A stretch of 64,000 nucleotides of DNA from Edaphochlamys debaryana (lineage: Eukaryota; Chlorophyta; Chlorophyceae; Chlamydomonadales): the NCBI GenBank assembly GCA_016858145.1, contig JAEHOE010000001.1, positions 4,152,158-4,216,157 of the forward strand, read 5' to 3'. Shown here piece after piece: positions 47,571-60,700 of the stretch. The translations under genes and the position numbers were made by a program. The first letter of the stretch is position 1. The number at the start of each line of letters is the position of its first letter. The notes beneath the pieces are model-generated. The model was not told where the DNA came from. It did not search any database and worked only from the letters and a program-made list of their open reading frames with translations.

Positions 47571-48137
47571 CCTGCGGTGGAGTTTGCCGGCGGCCACCCA
47601 ACGGATGCGAGAGCGTTTAGTACTGCTTGCTTAGGGTCTGTGGGTGGACTGGGGGGGGGGGCGGTAGGTCTTCGCTCGGTGTGTATGCAGTGTGCCGTGC
47701 GGGGACTTTGAGCACCAGGTTTTGGGTCGTGGCCCCTGCTCCCGGTTTTCCCTGGTGCTGTTTTTTTTTTTTGTTACCCCCGCACGTGCCTTTCTCGTGA
47801 TCCGGGAGGCATGGGGCTTTCGTTTGCTGGCTTGGGTGCCTGACCTGTGGTTTGGGAGGGGGGGGTGCGGGCTGGGCGCGGTCGGGTGGGGAGGGCTGGG
47901 GGGGGGGGGGGTGTTGCGTGGCGTTGGGGCTTCGGGGCAGGTGCTGGCGGGATCTAGGGGTGCGAGTCTGGGTTTCTGCTGTCCTTCGACTTTTGTGCCT
48001 GTGTGCTTCAGCTTTCTTCTTTTCTGGTTAACCCTGCCTCTCTCTTTTGCTGTCTCTGGTTCTCTGGCTCTCTGCTGTCTCTGGCTCTCTGGCTGCTCTG
48101 ACCTCTGGTGTAACAACCAGCACGTGAAAAAAAAAAA

Positions 48138-48723
48138 GCACCCAGTTGCGGCCCCCGGACCGTGACCTGCGGTGGAGTTTGCCGGCGGCCACCCAACGGA
48201 TGCGAGAGCGTTTAGTACTGCTTGCTTAGGGTCTGTGGGTGGACTGGGGGGGGGGGCGGTAGGTCTTCGCTCGGTGTGTATGCAGTGTGCCGTGCGGGGA
48301 CTTTGAGCACCAGGTTTTGGGTCGTGGCCCCTGCTCCCGGTTTTCCCTGGTGCTGTTACCCCCGCACGTGCCTTTCTCGTGATCCGGGAGGCATGGGGCT
48401 TTCGTTTGCTGGCTTGGGTGCCTGACCTGTGGTTTGGGAGGGGGGGGTGCGGGCTGGGCGCGGTCGGGTGGGGAGGGCTGGGGGGGGGGGGGGTGTTGCG
48501 TGGCGTTGGGGCTTCGGGGCAGGTGCTGGCGGGATCTAGGGGTGCGAGTCTGGGTTTCTGCTGTCCTTCGACTTTTGTGCCTGTGTGCTTCAGCTTTCTT
48601 CTTTTCTGGTTAACCCTGCCTCTCTCTTTTGCTGTCTCTGGTTCTCTGGCTCTCTGCTGTCTCTGGCTCTCTGGCTGCTCTGACCTCTGGTGTAACAACC
48701 AGCACCTGAAAAAAAAAAAAAAA
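48138..48723 (+). mobile_element. Second, shorter 3' copy of the same LINE, in tandem
   Basis: From GCACCCAGTTGCGG onward it repeats the LINE 3' end (equivalent to 47543-48137), including the ORF terminus, 3' UTR, TGTAA (48691-48695) and an A15 tail at 48709-48723. It follows the first copy's poly(A) with no satellite or target duplication between them. It lacks the 13-nt poly-T insertion found in the first copy. Confidence 0.9.
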
Positions 48724-51700
48724 GAGCGCCCAGCTCTCGCCCCACCTCGTCCCCGCACCTCCCAAGCCTTCTGAACCCTTCAATACATCTAATCGATGCT
48801 TGCAAGGGGGATCGCGGCCTCGGAACGGGCGGGATCAGAGCGGGCGAATTGTGCGCGGCGGCGGGTCCGCGGCCCCCGACCCCCGGCCTGCCCCCGCCTC
48901 TCCCAGAGCGCCCAGCTCTCGCCCCACCTCGTCCCCGCACCTCCCAAGCCTTCTGAACCCTTCAATACATCTAATCGATGCTTGCAAGGGGGATGGCGGC
49001 CTCGGAACGGGCGGGATCAGAGCGGGCGAATTGTGCGCGGCGGCGGGTCCGCGGCCCCCGACCCCCGGCGTGCCCCCGCCTCTCCCAGAGCGCCCAGCTC
49101 TCGCCCCACCACGTCCCCGCACCTCCCAAGCCTTCTGAACCCTTCAATACATCTAATCGATGCTTGCAAGGGGGACCCCCGGCCTGCCCCCGCCTCTCCC
49201 AGAGCGCCCAGCTCTCGCCCCACCTCGTCCCCGCACCTCCCAAGCCTTCTGAACCCTTCAATACATCTTATGGATGCTTGCAAGGGGGATGGCGGCCTCG
49301 GAATGGGCGGGATCAGAGCGGGCGAATTGTGCGCGGCGGCGGGTCCGCGGCCCCCGACCCCCGGCCTGCCCCCGCCTCTCCCAGAGCGCCCAGCTCTCGC
49401 CCCACCTCGTCCCCGCACCTCCCAAGCCTTCTGAACCCTTCAATACATCTAATCGATGCTTGCAAGGGGGATGGCGGCCTCGGAACGGGCGGGATCAGAG
49501 CGGGCGAATTGTGCGCGGCGGCGGGTCCGCGGCCCCCGACCCCCGGCCTGCCCCCGCCTCTCCCAGAGCGCCCAGCTCTCGCCCCACCTCGTCCCCGCAC
49601 CTCCCAAGCCTTCTGAACCCTTCAATACATCTAATCGATGCTTGCAAGGGGGATGGCGGCCTCGGAACGGGCGGGATCAGAGCGGGCGAATTGTGCGCGG
49701 CGGCGGGTCCACGGCCCCCGACCCCCGGCCTGCCCCCGCCTCTCCCAGAGCGCCCAGCTCTCGCCCCACCTCGTCCCCGCACCTCCCAAGCCTTCTGAAC
49801 CCTTCAATACATCTAATCGATGCTTGCAAGGGGGATGGCGGCCTCGGAACGGGCGGGATCAGAGCGGGCGAATTGTGCGCGGCGGCGGGTCCGCGGCCCC
49901 CGACCCCCGGCCTGCCGCCCCCGCCTCTCCCAGAGCGCCCACCTCTCGCCCCACCTCGTCCCCGCACCTCCCAAGCCTTCTGAACCCTTCAATACATCTA
50001 ATCGATGCTTGCAAGGGGGATCGCGGCCTCGGAACGGGCGGGATCAGAGCGGGCGAATTGTGCGCGGCGGCGGGTCCGCGGCCCCCGACCCCCGGCCTGC
50101 CCCCGCCTCTCCCAGAGCGCCCAGCTCTCGCCCCACCTCGTCCCCGCACCTCCCAAGCCTTCTGAACCCTTCAATACATCTAATCGATGCTTGCAAGGGG
50201 GATGGCGGCCTCGGAACGGGCGGGATCAGAGCGGGCGAATTGTGCGCGGCGGCGGGTCCGCGGCCCCCGACCCCCGGCGTGCCCCCGCCTCTCCCAGAGC
50301 GCCCAGCTCTCGCCCCACCTCGTCCCCGCACCTCCCAAGCCTTCTGAACCCTTCAATACATCTTATGGATGCTTGCAAGGGGGATGGCGGCCTCGGAATG
50401 GGCGGGATCAGAGCGGGCGAATTGTGCGCGGCGGCGGGTCCGCGGCCCCCGACCCCCGGCCTGCCCCCGCCTCTCCCAGAGCGCCCAGCTCTCGCCCCAC
50501 CTCGTCCCCGCACCTCCCAAGCCTTCTGAACCCTTCAATACATCTAATCGATGCTTGCAAGGGGGATGGCGGCCTCGGAACGGGCGGGATCAGAGCGGGC
50601 GAATTGTGCGCGGCGGCGGGTCCGCGGCCCCCGACCCCCGGCGTGCCCCCGCCTCTCCCAGAGCGCCCAGCTCTCGCCCCACCTCGTCCCCGCACCTCCC
50701 AAGCCTTCTGAACCCTTCAATACATCTTATGGATGCTTGCAAGGGGGATGGCGGCCTCGGAATGGGCGGGATCAGAGCGGGCGAATTGTGCGCGGCGGCG
50801 GGTCCGCGGCCCCCGACCCCCGGCCTGCCCCCGCCTCTCCCAGAGCGCCCAGCTCTCGCCCCACCTCGTCCCCGCACCTCCCAAGCCTTCTGAACCCTTC
50901 AATACATCTAATCGATGCTTGCAAGGGGGATGGCGGCCTCGGAACGGGCGGGATCAGAGCGGGCGAATTGTGCGCGGCGGCGGGTCCGCGGCCCCCGACC
51001 CCCGGCCTGCCCCCGCCTCTCCCAGAGCGCCCAGCTCTCGCCCCACCTCGTCCCCGCACCTCCCAAGCCTTCTGAACCCTTCAAAACATCTAATCGATGC
51101 TTGCAAGGGGGATGGCGGCCTCGGAACGGGCGGGATCAGAGCGGGCGAATTGTGCGCGGCGGCGGGTCCGCGGCCCCCGACCCCCGGCCTGCCCCCGCCT
51201 CTCCCAGAGCGCCCAGCTCTCGCCCCACCTCGTCCCCGCACCTCCCAAGCCTTCTGAACCCTTCAATACATCTAATCGATGCTTGCAAGGGGGATGGCGG
51301 CCTCGGAACGGGCGGGATCAGAGCGGGCGAATTGTGCGCGGCGGCGGGTCCGCGGCCCCCGACCCCCGGCCTGCCCCCGCCTCTCCCAGAGCGCCCAGCT
51401 CTCGCCCCACCTCGTCCCCGCACCTCCCAAGCCTTCTGAACCCTTCAATACATCTAATCGATGCTTGCAAGGGGGATGGCGGCCTCGGAACGGGCGGGAT
51501 CAGAGCGGGCGAATTGTGCGCGGCGGCGGGTCCGCGGCCCCCGACCCCCGGCCTGCCGCCCCCGCCTCTCCCAGAGCGCCCAGCTCTCGCCCCACCTCGT
51601 CCCCGCACCTCCCAAGCCTTCTGAACCCTGCAATACATCTAATCGATGCTTGCAAGGGGGATGGCGGCCTCGGAACGGGCGGGATCAGAGCGGGCGAATT

Positions 51701-54700
51701 GTGCGCGGCGGCGGGTCCGCGGCCCCCGACCCCCGGCCTGCCCCCGCCTCTCCCAGAGCGCCCAGCTCTCGCCCCACCTCGTCCCCGCACCTCCCAAGCC
51801 TTCTGAACCCTTCAATACATCTAATCGATGCTTGCAAGGGGGATGGCGGCCTCGGAACGGGCGGGATCAGAGCGGGCGAATTGTGCGCGGCGGCGGGTCC
51901 GCGGCCCCCGACCCCCGGCCTGCCCCCGCCTCTCCCAGAGCGCCCAGCTCTCGCCCCACCTCGTCCCCGCACCTCCCAAGCCTTCTGAACCCTTCAATAC
52001 ATCTAATCGATGCTTGCAAGGGGGATGGCGGCCTCGGAACGGGCGGGATCAGAGCGGGCGAATTGTGCGCGGCGGCGGGTCCGCGGCCCCCGACCCCCGG
52101 CCTGCCCCCGCCTCTCCCAGAGCGCCCAGCTCTCGCCCCACCTCGTCCCCGCACCTCCCAAGCCTTCTGAACCCTTCAATACATCTAATCGATGCTTGCA
52201 AGGGGGATGGCGGCCTCGGAACGGGCGGGATCAGAGCGGACGAATTGTGCGCGGCGGCGGGTCCGCGGCCCCCGACCCCCGGCGTGCCCCCGCCTCTCCC
52301 AGAGCGCCCAGCTCTCGCCCCACCTCGTCCCCGCACCTCCCAAGCCTTCTGAACCCTTCAATACATCTAATCGATGCTTGCAAGGGGGATGGCGGCCTCG
52401 GAACGGGCGGGATCAGAGCGGACGAATTGTGCGCGGCGGCGGGTCCGCGGCCCCCGACCCCCGGCCTGCCGCCCCCGCCTCTCCCAGAGCGCCCAGCTCT
52501 CGCCCCACCTCGTCCCCGCACCTCCCAAGCCTTCTGAACCCTTCAATACATCTAATCGATGCTTGCAAGGGGGATGGCGGCCTCGGAACGGGCGGGATCA
52601 GAGCGGGCGAATTGTGCGCGGCGGCGGGTCCGCGGCCCCCGACCCCCGGCCTGCCCCCGCCTCTCCCAGAGCGCCCAGCTCTCGCCCCACCTCGTCCCCG
52701 CACCTCCCAAGCCTCCTGAACCCTTCAATACATCTAATCGATGCTTGCAAGGGGGATGGCGGCCTCGGAACGGGCGGGATCAGAGCGGGCGAATTGTGCG
52801 CGGCGGCGGGTCCGCGGCCCCCGACCCCCGGCCTGCCCCCGCCTCTCCCAGAGCGCCCAGCTCTCGCCCCACCTCGTCCCCGCACCTCCCAAGCCTTCTG
52901 AACCCTTCAATACATCTAATCGATGCTTGCAAGGGGGATGGCGGCCTCGGAACGGGCGGGATCAGAGCGGGCGAATTGTGCGCGGCGGCGGGTCCGCGGC
53001 CCCCGACCCCCGGCGTGCCCCCGCCTCTCCCAGAGCGCCCAGCTCTCGCCCCACCTCGTCCCCGCACCTCCCAAGCCTTCTGAACCCTTCAATACATCTA
53101 ATCGATGCTTGCAAGGGGGACCCCCGGCCTTCCCCCGCCTCTCCCAGAGCGCCCAGCTCTCGCCCCACCTCGTCCCCGCACCTCCCAAGCCTTCTGAACC
53201 CTTCAATACATCTTATGGATGCTTGCAAGGGGGATGGCGGCCTCGGAATGGGCGGGATCAGAGCGGGCGAATTGTGCGCGGCGGCGGGTCCGCGGCCCCC
53301 GACCCCCGGCCTGCCCCCGCCTCTCCCAGAGCGCCCAGCTCTCGCCCCACCTCGTCCCCGCACCTCCCAAGCCTTCTGAACCCTGCAATACATCTAATCG
53401 ATGCTTGCAAGGGGGATCGCGGCCTCGGAACGGGCGGGATCAGAGCGGGCGAATTGTGCGCGGCGGCGGGTCCACGGCCCCCGACCCCCGGCCTGCCCCC
53501 GCCTCTCCCAGAGCGCCCAGCTCTCGCCCCACCTCGTCCCCGCACCTCCCAAGCCTTCTGAACCCTTTAATACATCTAATCGATGCTTGCAAGGGGGATG
53601 GCGGCCTCGGAACGGGCGGGATCAGAGCGGACGAATTGTGCGCGGCGGCGGGTCCGCGGCCCCCCGACCCCCGGCCTGCCGCCCCCGCCTCTCCCAGAGC
53701 GCCCAGCTCTCGCCCCACCTCGTCCCCGCACCTCCCAAGCCTTCTGAACCCTTCAATACATCTAATCGATGCTTGCAAGGGGGATGGCGGCCTCGGAACG
53801 GGCGGGATCAGAGCGGGCGAATTGTGCGCGGCGGCGGGTCCGCGGCCCCCGACCCCCGGCCTGCCCCCGCCTCTCCCAGAGCGCCCAGCTCTCGCCCCAC
53901 CTCGTCCCCGCACCTCCCAAGCCTTCTGAACCCTTCAATACATCTAATCGATGCTTGCAAGGGGGATGGCGGCCTCGGAACGGGCGGGATCAGAGCGGGC
54001 GAATTGTGCGCGGCGGCGGGTCCGCGGCCCCCGACCCCCGGCCTGCCCCCGCCTCTCCCAGAGCGCCCAGCTCTCGCCCCACCTCGTCCCCGCACCTCCC
54101 AAGCCTTCTGAACCCTTCAATACATCTAATCGATGCTTGCAAGGGGGATGGCGGCCTCGGAACGGGCGGGATCAGAGCGGGCGAATTGTGCGCGGCGGCG
54201 GGTCCGCGGCCCCCGACCCCCGGCGTGCCCCCGCCTCTCCCAGAGCGCCCAGCTCTCGCCCCACCTCGTCCCCGCACCTCCCAAGCCTTCTGAACCCTTC
54301 AATACATCTAATCGATGCTTGCAAGGGGGACCCCCGGCCTTCCCCCGCCTCTCCCAGAGCGCCCAGCTCTCGCCCCACCTCGTCCCCGCACCTCCCAAGC
54401 CTTCTGAACCCTTCAATACATCTTATGGATGCTTGCAAGGGGGATGGCGGCCTCGGAATGGGCGGGATCAGAGCGGGCGAATTGTGCGCGGCGGCGGGTC
54501 CGCGGCCCCCGACCCCCGGCCTGCCCCCGCCTCTCCCAGAGCGCCCAGCTCTCGCCCCACCTCGTCCCCGCACCTCCCAAGCCTTCTGAACCCTGCAATA
54601 CATCTAATCGATGCTTGCAAGGGGGATCGCGGCCTCGGAACGGGCGGGATCAGAGCGGGCGAATTGTGCGCGGCGGCGGGTCCACGGCCCCCGACCCCCG

Positions 54701-57700
54701 GCCTGCCCCCGCCTCTCCCAGAGCGCCCAGCTCTCGCCCCACCTCGTCCCCGCACCTCCCAAGCCTTCTGAACCCTTTAATACATGTAATCGATGCTTGC
54801 AAGGGGGATGGCGGCCTCGGAACGGGCGGGATCAGAGCGGACGAATTGTGCGCGGCGGCGGGTCCGCGGCCCCCGACCCCCGGCCTGCCGCCCCCGCCTC
54901 TCCCAGAGCGCCCAGCTCTCGCCCCACCTCGTCCCCGCACCTCCCAAGCCTTCTGAACCCTTCAATACATCTAATCGATGCTTGCAAGGGGGATGGCGGC
55001 CTCGGAACGGGCGGGATCAGAGCGGGCGAATTGTGCGCGGCGGCGGGTCCGCGGCCCCCGACCCCCGGCCTGCCCCCGCCTCTCCCAGAGCGCCCAGCTC
55101 TCGCCCCACCTCGTCCCCGCACCTCCCAAGCCTTCTGAACCCTTCAATACATCTAATCGATGCTTGCAAGGGGGATGGCGGCCTCGGAACGGGCGGGATC
55201 AGAGCGGGCGAATTGTGCGCGGCGGCGGGTCCGCGGCCCCCGACCCCCGGCGTGCCCCCGCCTCTCCCAGAGCGCCCAGCTCTCGCCCCACCTCGTCCCC
55301 GCACCTCCCAAGCCTTCTGAACCCTTCAATACATCTAATCGATGCTTGCAAGGGGGACCCCCGGCCTGCCCCCGCCTCTCCCAGAGCGCCCAGCTCTCGC
55401 CCCACCTCGTCCCCGCACCTCCCAAGCCTTCTGAACCCTTCAATACATCTAATCGATGCTTGCAAGGGGGATGGCGGCCTCGGAACGGGCGGGATCAGAG
55501 CGGGCGAATTGTGCGCGGCGGCGGGTCCGCGGCCCCCGACCCCCGGCCTGCCCCCGCCTCTCCCAGAGCGCCCAGCTCTCGCCCCACCTCGTCCCCGCAC
55601 CTCCCAAGCCTTCTGAACCCTTCAATACATCTAATCGATGCTTGCAAGGGGGATGGCGGCCTCGGAACGGGCGGGATCAGAGCGGACGAATTGTGCGCGG
55701 CGGCGGGTCCGCGGCCCCCGACCCCCGGCCTGCCGCCCCCGCCTCTCCCAGAGCGCCCAGCTCTCGCCCCACCTCGTCCCCGCACCTCCCAAGCCTTCTG
55801 AACCCTTCAATACATCTAATCGATGCTTGCAAGGGGGATGGCGGCCTCGGAACGGGCGGGATCAGAGCGGGCGAATTGTGCGCGGCGGCGGGTCCGCGGC
55901 CCCCGACCCCCGGCCTGCCCCCGCCTCTCCCAGAGCGCCCAGCTCTCGCCCCACCTCGTCCCCGCACCTCCCAAGCCTTCTGAACCCTTCAATACATCTA
56001 ATCGATGCTTGCAAGGGGGATGGCGGCCTCGGAACGGGCGGGATCAGAGCGGGCGAATTGTGCGCGGCGGCGGGTCCGCGGCCCCCGACCCCCGGCGTGC
56101 CCCCGCCTCTCCCAGAGCGCCCAGCTCTCGCCCCACCTCGTCCCCGCACCTCCCAAGCCTTCTGAACCCTTCAATACATCTAATCGATGCTTGCAAGGGG
56201 GACCCCCGGCCTGCCCCCGCCTCTCCCAGAGCGCCCAGCTCTCGCCCCACCTCGTCCCCGCACCTCCCAAGCCTTCTGAACCCTTCAATACATCTAATCG
56301 ATGCTTGCAAGGGGGATGGCGGCCTCGGAACGGGCGGGATCAGAGCGGGCGAATTGTGCGCGGCGGCGGGTCCGCGGCCCCCGACCCCCGGCCTGCCCCC
56401 GCCTCTCCCAGAGCGCCCAGCTCTCGCCCCACCTCGTCCCCGCACCTCCCAAGCCTTCTGAACCCTTCAATACATCTAATCGATGCTTGCAAGGGGGATG
56501 GCGGCCTCGGAACGGGCGGGATCAGAGCGGACGAATTGTGCGCGGCGGCGGGTCCGCGGCCCCCGACCCCCGGCCTGCCGCCCCCGCCTCTCCCAGAGCG
56601 CCCAGCTCTCGCCCCACCTCGTCCCCGCACCTCCCAAGCCTTCTGAACCCTTCAATACATCTAATCGATGCTTGCAAGGGGGATGGCGGCCTCGGAACGG
56701 GCGGGATCAGAGCGGGCGAATTGTGCGCGGCGGCGGGTCCGCGGCCCCCGACCCCCGGCCTGCCCCCGCCTCTCCCAGAGCGCCCAGCTCTCGCCCCACC
56801 TCGTCCCCGCACCTCCCAAGCCTTCTGAACCCTTCAATACATCTAATCGATGCTTGCAAGGGGGATGGCGGCCTCGGAACGGGCGGGATCAGAGCGGGCG
56901 AATTGTGCGCGGCGGCGGGTCCGCGGCCCCCGACCCCCGGCCTGCCCCCGCCTCTCCCAGAGCGCCCAGCTCTCGCCCCACCTCGTCCCCGCACCTCCCA
57001 AGCCTTCTGAACCCTTCAATACATCTAATCGATGCTTGCAAGGGGGATGGCGGCCTCGGAACGGGCGGGATCAGAGCGGGCGAATTGTGCGCGGCGGCGG
57101 GTCCACGGCCCCCGACCCCCGGCCTGCCCCCGCCTCTCCCAGAGCGCCCAGCTCTCGCCCCACCTCGTCCCCGCACCTCCCAAGCCTTCTGAACCCTTCA
57201 ATACATCTAATCGATGCTTGCAAGGGGGATGGCGGCCTCGGAACGGGCGGGATCAGAGCGGACGAATTGTGCGCGGCGGCGGGTCCGCGGCCCCCGACCC
57301 CCGGCGTGCCCCCGCCTCTCCCAGAGCGCCCAGCTCTCGCCCCACCTCGTCCCCGCACCTCCCAAGCCTTCTGAACCCTTCAATACATCTAATCGATGCT
57401 TGCAAGGGGGATGGCGGCCTCGGAACGGGCGGGATCAGAGCGGACGAATTGTGCGCGGCGGCGGGTCCGCGACCCCCGACCCCCGGCCTGCCGCCCCCGC
57501 CTCTCCCAGAGCGCCCAGCTCTCGCCCCACCTCGTCCCCGCACCTCCCAAGCCTTCTGAACCCTTCAATACATCTAATCGATGCTTGCAAGGGGGATGGC
57601 GGCCTCGGAACGGGCGGGATCAGAGCGGGCGAATTGTGCGCGGCGGCGGGTCCGCGGCCCCCGACCCCCGGCCTGCCCCCGCCTCTCCCAGAGCGCCCAG

Positions 57701-60700
57701 CTCTCGCCCCACCTCGTCCCCGCACCTCCCAAGCCTCCTGAACCCTTCAATACATCTAATCGATGCTTGCAAGGGGGATGGCGGCCTCGGAACGGGCGGG
57801 ATCAGAGCGGGCGAATTGTGCGCGGCGGCGGGTCCGCGGCCCCCGACCCCCGGCGTGCCCCCGCCTCTCCCAGAGCGCCCAGCTCTCGCCCCACCTCGTC
57901 CCCGCACCTCCCAAGCTTTCTGAACCCTTCAATACATCTAATCGATGCTTGCAAGGGGGACCCCCGGCCTGCCCCCGCCTCTCCCAGAGCGCCCAGCTCT
58001 CGCCCCACCTCGTCCCCGCACCTCCCAAGCCTTCTGAACCCTTCAATACATCTTATGGATGCTTGCAAGGGGGATGGCGGCCTCGGAATGGGCGGGATCA
58101 GAGCGGGCGAATTGTGCGCGGCGGCGGGTCCGCGGCCCCCGACCCCCGGCCTGCCCCCGCCTCTCCCAGAGCGCCCAGCTCTCGCCCCACCTCGTCCCCG
58201 CACCTCCCAAGCCTTCTGAACCCTTCAATACATCATATCGATGCTTGCAAGGGGGATGGCGGCCTCGGAACGGGCGGGATCAGAGCGGGCGAATTGTGCG
58301 CGGCGGCGGGTCCGCGGCCCCCGACCCCCGGCCTGCCCCCGCCTCTCCCAGAGCGCCCAGCTCTCGCCCCACCTCGTCCCCGCACCTCCCAAGCCTTCTG
58401 AACCCTTCAATACATCATATCGATGCTTGCAAGGGGGATGGCGGCCTCGGAACGGGCGGGATCAGAGCGGGCGAATTGTGCGCGGCGGCGGGTCCGCGGC
58501 CCCCGACCCCCGGCCTGCCCCCGCCTCTCCCAGAGCGCCCAGCTCTCGCCCCACCTCGTCCCCGCACCTCCCAAGCCTTCTGAACCCTTCAATACATCTA
58601 ATCGATGCTTGCAAGGGGGATGGCGGCCTCGGAACGGGCGGGATCAGAGCGGGCGAATTGTGCGCGGCGGCGGGTCCACGGCCCCCGACCCCCGGCCTGC
58701 CCCCGCCTCTCCCAGAGCGCCCAGCTCTCGCCCCACCTCGTCCCCGCACCTCCCAAGCCTTCTGAACCCTTCAATACATCTAATCGATGCTTGCAAGGGG
58801 GATGGCGGCCTCGGAACGGGCGGGATCAGAGCGGGCGAATTGTGCGCGGCGGCGGGTCCGCGGCCCCCCGACCCCCGGCCTGCCCCCGCCTCTCCCAGAG
58901 CGCCCAGCTCTCGCCCCACCTCGTCCCCGCACCTCCCAAGCCTTCTGAACCCTTCAAAACATCTAATCGATGCTTGCAAGGGGGATGGCGGCCTCGGAAC
59001 GGGCGGGATCAGAGCGGGCGAATTGTGCGCGGCGGCGGGTCCGCGGCCCCCGACCCCCGGCCTGCCCCCGCCTCTCCCAGAGCGCCCAGCTCTCGCCCCA
59101 CCTCGTCCCCGCACCTCCCAAGCCTTCTGAACCCTTCAATACATCTAATCGATGCTTGCAAGGGGGATGGCGGCCTCGGAACGGGCGGGATCAGAGCGGG
59201 CGAATTGTGCGCGGCGGCGGGTCCGCGGCCCCCGACCCCCGGCGTGCCCCCCGCCTCTCCCAGAGCGCCCAGCTCTCGCCCCACCTCGTCCCCGCACCTC
59301 CCAAGCCTTCTGAACCCTTCAATACATCTAATCGATGCTTGCAAGGGGGACCCCCGGCCTTCCCCCGCCTCTCCCAGAGCGCCCAGCTCTCGCCCCACCT
59401 CGTCCCCGCACCTCCCAAGCCTTCTGAACCCTTCAATACATCTTATGGATGCTTGCAAGGGGGATGGCGGCCTCGGAATGGGCGGGATCAGAGCGGGCGA
59501 ATTGTGCGCGGCGGCGGGTCCGCGGCCCCCGACCCCCGGCCTGCCCCCGCCTCTCCCAGAGCGCCCAGCTCTCGCCCCACCTCGTCCCCGCACCTCCCAA
59601 GCCTTCTGAACCCTGCAATACATCTAATCGATGCTTGCAAGGGGGATCGCGGCCTCGGAACGGGCGGGATCAGAGCGGGCGAATTGTGCGCGGCGGCGGG
59701 TCCACGGCCCCCGACCCCCGGCCTGCCCCCGCCTCTCCCAGAGCGCCCAGCTCTCGCCCCACCTCGTCCCCGCACCTCCCAAGCCTTCTGAACCCTTTAA
59801 TACATCTAATCGATGCTTGCAAGGGGGATGGCGGCCTCGGAACGGGCGGGATCAGAGCGGACGAATTGTGCGCGGCGGCGGGTCCGCGGCCCCCGACCCC
59901 CGGCCTGCCGCCCCCGCCTCTCCCAGAGCGCCCAGCTCTCGCCCCACCTCGTCCCCGCACCTCCCAAGCCTTCTGAACCCTTCAATACATCTAATCGATG
60001 CTTGCAAGGGGGATGGCGGCCTCGGAACGGGCGGGATCAGAGCGGGCGAATTGTGCGCGGCGGCGGGTCCGCGGCCCCCGACCCCCGGCCTGCCCCCGCC
60101 TCTCCCAGAGCGCCCAGCTCTCGCCCCACCTCGTCCCCGCACCTCCCAAGCCTTCTGAACCCTTCAATACATCTAATCGATGCTTGCAAGGGGGATGGCG
60201 GCCTCGGAACGGGCGGGATCAGAGCGGGCGAATTGTGCGCGGCGGCGGGTCCGCGGCCCCCGACCCCCGGCCTGCCCCCGCCTCTCCCAGAGCGCCCAGC
60301 TCTCGCCCCACCTCGTCCCCGCACCTCCCAAGCCTTCTGAACCCTTCAATACATCTAATCGATGCTTGCAAGGGGGATGGCGGCCTCGGAACGGGCGGGA
60401 TCAGAGCGGGCGAATTGTGCGCGGCGGCGGGTCCGCGGCCCCCGACCCCCGGCGTGCCCCCGCCTCTCCCAGAGCGCCCAGCTCTCGCCCCACCTCGTCC
60501 CCGCACCTCCCAAGCCTTCTGAACCCTTCAATACATCTAATCGATGCTTGCAAGGGGGACCCCCGGCCTTCCCCCGCCTCTCCCAGAGCGCCCAGCTCTC
60601 GCCCCACCTCGTCCCCGCACCTCCCAAGCCTTCTGAACCCTTCAATACATCTTATGGATGCTTGCAAGGGGGATGGCGGCCTCGGAATGGGCGGGATCAG

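Larger units (their letters stand above)
44828..48137 (+). mobile_element. 5'-truncated L1-like LINE inserted in the satellite
   Basis: Non-LTR retrotransposon fragment. It ends in a T/G-rich 3' UTR with TGTAA at 48109-48113 and an A11 tail at 48127-48137. Its ORF (44829-47570) is the C-terminal part of an ORF2-type polyprotein. The reverse-transcriptase core is absent, so the copy is 5'-truncated. It is interrupted by an antisense element at 45477-46479. A poly-T tract at 47761-47772 is missing from the neighbouring copy. Confidence 0.85.
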
